Source: Arctopsyche grandis
Taxonomy: Eukaryota > Arthropoda > Insecta > Trichoptera > Hydropsychidae
Length of the DNA: 64,000 nucleotides
NCBI RefSeq assembly: GCF_051622035.1
Contig: NC_135356.1
Coordinates: forward strand, 23,652,839 to 23,716,838
Reading direction: 5' to 3'
Positions 62,730 through 64,000 of the stretch are shown in pieces. Made by a program: the position numbers and the translations under genes. The notes under the pieces were generated by a model that worked only from the letters and a program-made list of their open reading frames with translations, was not told the DNA's origin and did not search any database. Each line of letters begins with the position of its first letter. The first letter of the stretch is position 1.

Positions 62730-63914
62730 CGGTCTCCCTCACGGGCCCGAATGTGAAACGCCAGAAAACGCAAATATCGCAAGGCAAAGATCACAAATCG
62801 AAAGATCAAAAAAGAAGGGTGCATGGTAAACGGTACTATGTATATATTTTATTTTATTTTATTTTATTTTAAAATCAATTAATCAAGCACACTCGTCTAA
62901 CAGATTGCTCCAAAGCGATGAGTGTGCTAAAAAGGTTAAGAAGTACAAAAAGAAAAAATACAAGTTAAATAAAAAAATTATATATACAAATACATATACA
63001 AATTAAATAAGGAAAAGATAACTAAATAAAACATGAAATCATAATTAAAAACACTAACTCAACCTTTCTAAGTGGTCGCGACCTCCATAAATTAGGAAGT
63101 GGTGCAGAGATGTCAATGGCACCATCCAGTGAATTTAAGAAACGGAGACCGCGAGGAATGGGAGAATACCTAAATCCCACAGTTCTAGCCAAAGGAGTGT
63201 GAAAAAGGGGACGATGGCGGGTCCATATCACACTCTCTGGAGCATGAAGGCCCAACTCAGCCAGGATAGACGGACAGGAGATACAGCCTCTAAATATGGA
63301 AAACAAGAACTTGATGAGGGCAATATTCCTCCTTTGGTCAAGAGAAGTGTAGCCGACCATACCCATGACGAATTTTGAAGGAAATAAGTATGGGTAAATC
63401 CCATATTGCTCCTTATAAAGCAGTCTGAGAAATCGTCTTTGGACAAGTTCAAGCTTCACAGATAGAGACTTAGTGTAAGGATTCCAGATCATAGAGGCGT
63501 ATTCCAAGATACTCCTAACTAGAGCATTGTACAGCAACCTCAAAACAGCGGGATTATGGTAGTGTCGAGAATTACGAAAGACAAACCCAAGCATTCGTGA
63601 GGCAAAGCAACACACAGAGTCGATATGAACATAGAAATTTAGGTCACTCTGGAATAATATATATGAATGGCATGTGGTGAAATTATCTCTCTTTTTGTCA
63701 TACAGCCTTGTTTAATGTGCGCGCGCAGAATACGGGAGGAAAAACCTGTTCCTCTTGTTCCTGTTGTATCCTGCTCGCGCAAATTAAGTCAGTATTTACC
63801 ATTTACCATGCACCCTTTTTTTGTCTTTTGACTTAAGATCTTTCGATTTTCAATCTTTGCCTTCCAATATTTGCGTTTTCGGGCGTTTCACATTCGGGCC
63901 CGTGAGGTAGACCC
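62730..63914. mobile_element. Foldback element (GGGCCC family), second copy, split by a LINE
   Basis: The left arm 62730-62838 (CTCACGGGCCCGAATGTGAA to GGTAAACGGTACTA) and the right arm 63712-63914 (TTAATGTGCGCGCGCAGAAT to CGGGCCCGTGAGGTAGACC) match the intact copy at 48887-49268. The inner half of the left arm is missing, lost at or after the LINE insertion. Confidence 0.85.
62839..63711 (-). mobile_element. 5'-truncated non-LTR retrotransposon (jockey/CR1-like RT C-terminus)
   Basis: A minus-strand open frame at 63615-63022 (197 codons) reads ALVRSILEYASMIWNPYTK, LELVQRRFLRLLY and LDQRRNIALIKFLFSI. This is the region after the reverse-transcriptase core in jockey/CR1-type elements. The 3' end is a TAAAA repeat at 62846-62875. 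The frame is intact, suggesting a young insertion. The YADD core and endonuclease are absent. No clear target duplication. Confidence 0.85.
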
Positions 63915-63938
63915 CATATGTACATATAGGTAAATGCA

Positions 63939-64000
63939 GTGGTGTCACCCCAATTTTGGAACAACGGGTTTCCAATTTTTTTTTCAATAAAATTATTTTG
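63939..64000 (-). repeat. Dispersed repeat fragment
   Basis: AGTGGTGTCACCCCAATTTT, GGAA and CGGGTTTCCAATTTTTT are the inverse of 14630-14690. It continues past the window edge. Confidence 0.5.

Overview
This window is AT-rich nuclear DNA from an animal, most likely an insect. The evidence is spliced GT-AG genes with short exons, many TACATACATA/ATGTATGTA runs, long (AT)n tracts, and a dense load of non-LTR retrotransposon pieces, hAT and piggyBac-like elements and foldback MITEs. I cannot place the species.

Genes. (1) 1199-8337 (+): the 3' part of a secreted multi-CUB protein of cubilin type. Ten exons carry four complete CUB domains plus half of a fifth, and the 5' end lies outside the window. 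(2) 8506-11550 (-): a complete five-exon galactose mutarotase (aldose 1-epimerase), convergent with the CUB gene and ending 168 bases from it. (3) 18688-28127 (-): a small single-pass membrane protein of about 218 residues that I do not recognise. It is assembled from five exons, including a 29-base microexon and a 9-base first coding segment. (4) 55555-62449 (-): a complete Tudor-SN (SND1) gene with nine coding exons, about 883 residues, and a 30-base first coding segment in a GC-rich promoter. (5) 35213-36060 (+): a broken, inverted genomic copy of galactose mutarotase exon 1 and intron 1.

Layout. 0-11.6 kb holds the CUB/mutarotase pair, with foldback elements in the introns. 11.7-18.5 kb is repeats and AT tracts. 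18.7-28.1 kb is the membrane-protein gene, with a 415-bp palindrome and an hAT transposon in its introns. 28-33 kb is AT-rich sequence and LINE tails. 33.3-33.7 kb is an isolated GC-rich island. 33.8-36.7 kb is a tandem array of reverse-transcriptase fragments followed by the mutarotase pseudogene. 37-52 kb is almost wholly repeats. 52-55 kb is AT-rich with nothing recognised. 55.5-62.5 kb is Tudor-SN. 62.7-63.9 kb is a foldback element split by a LINE.

The genes do not form a pathway. The most notable content is the mobile DNA: several MITE families with precise 8-bp or TTAA target duplications, two insertions whose empty sites are also present in the window, and an unusual number of long inverted repeats that would fold into hairpins if transcribed.
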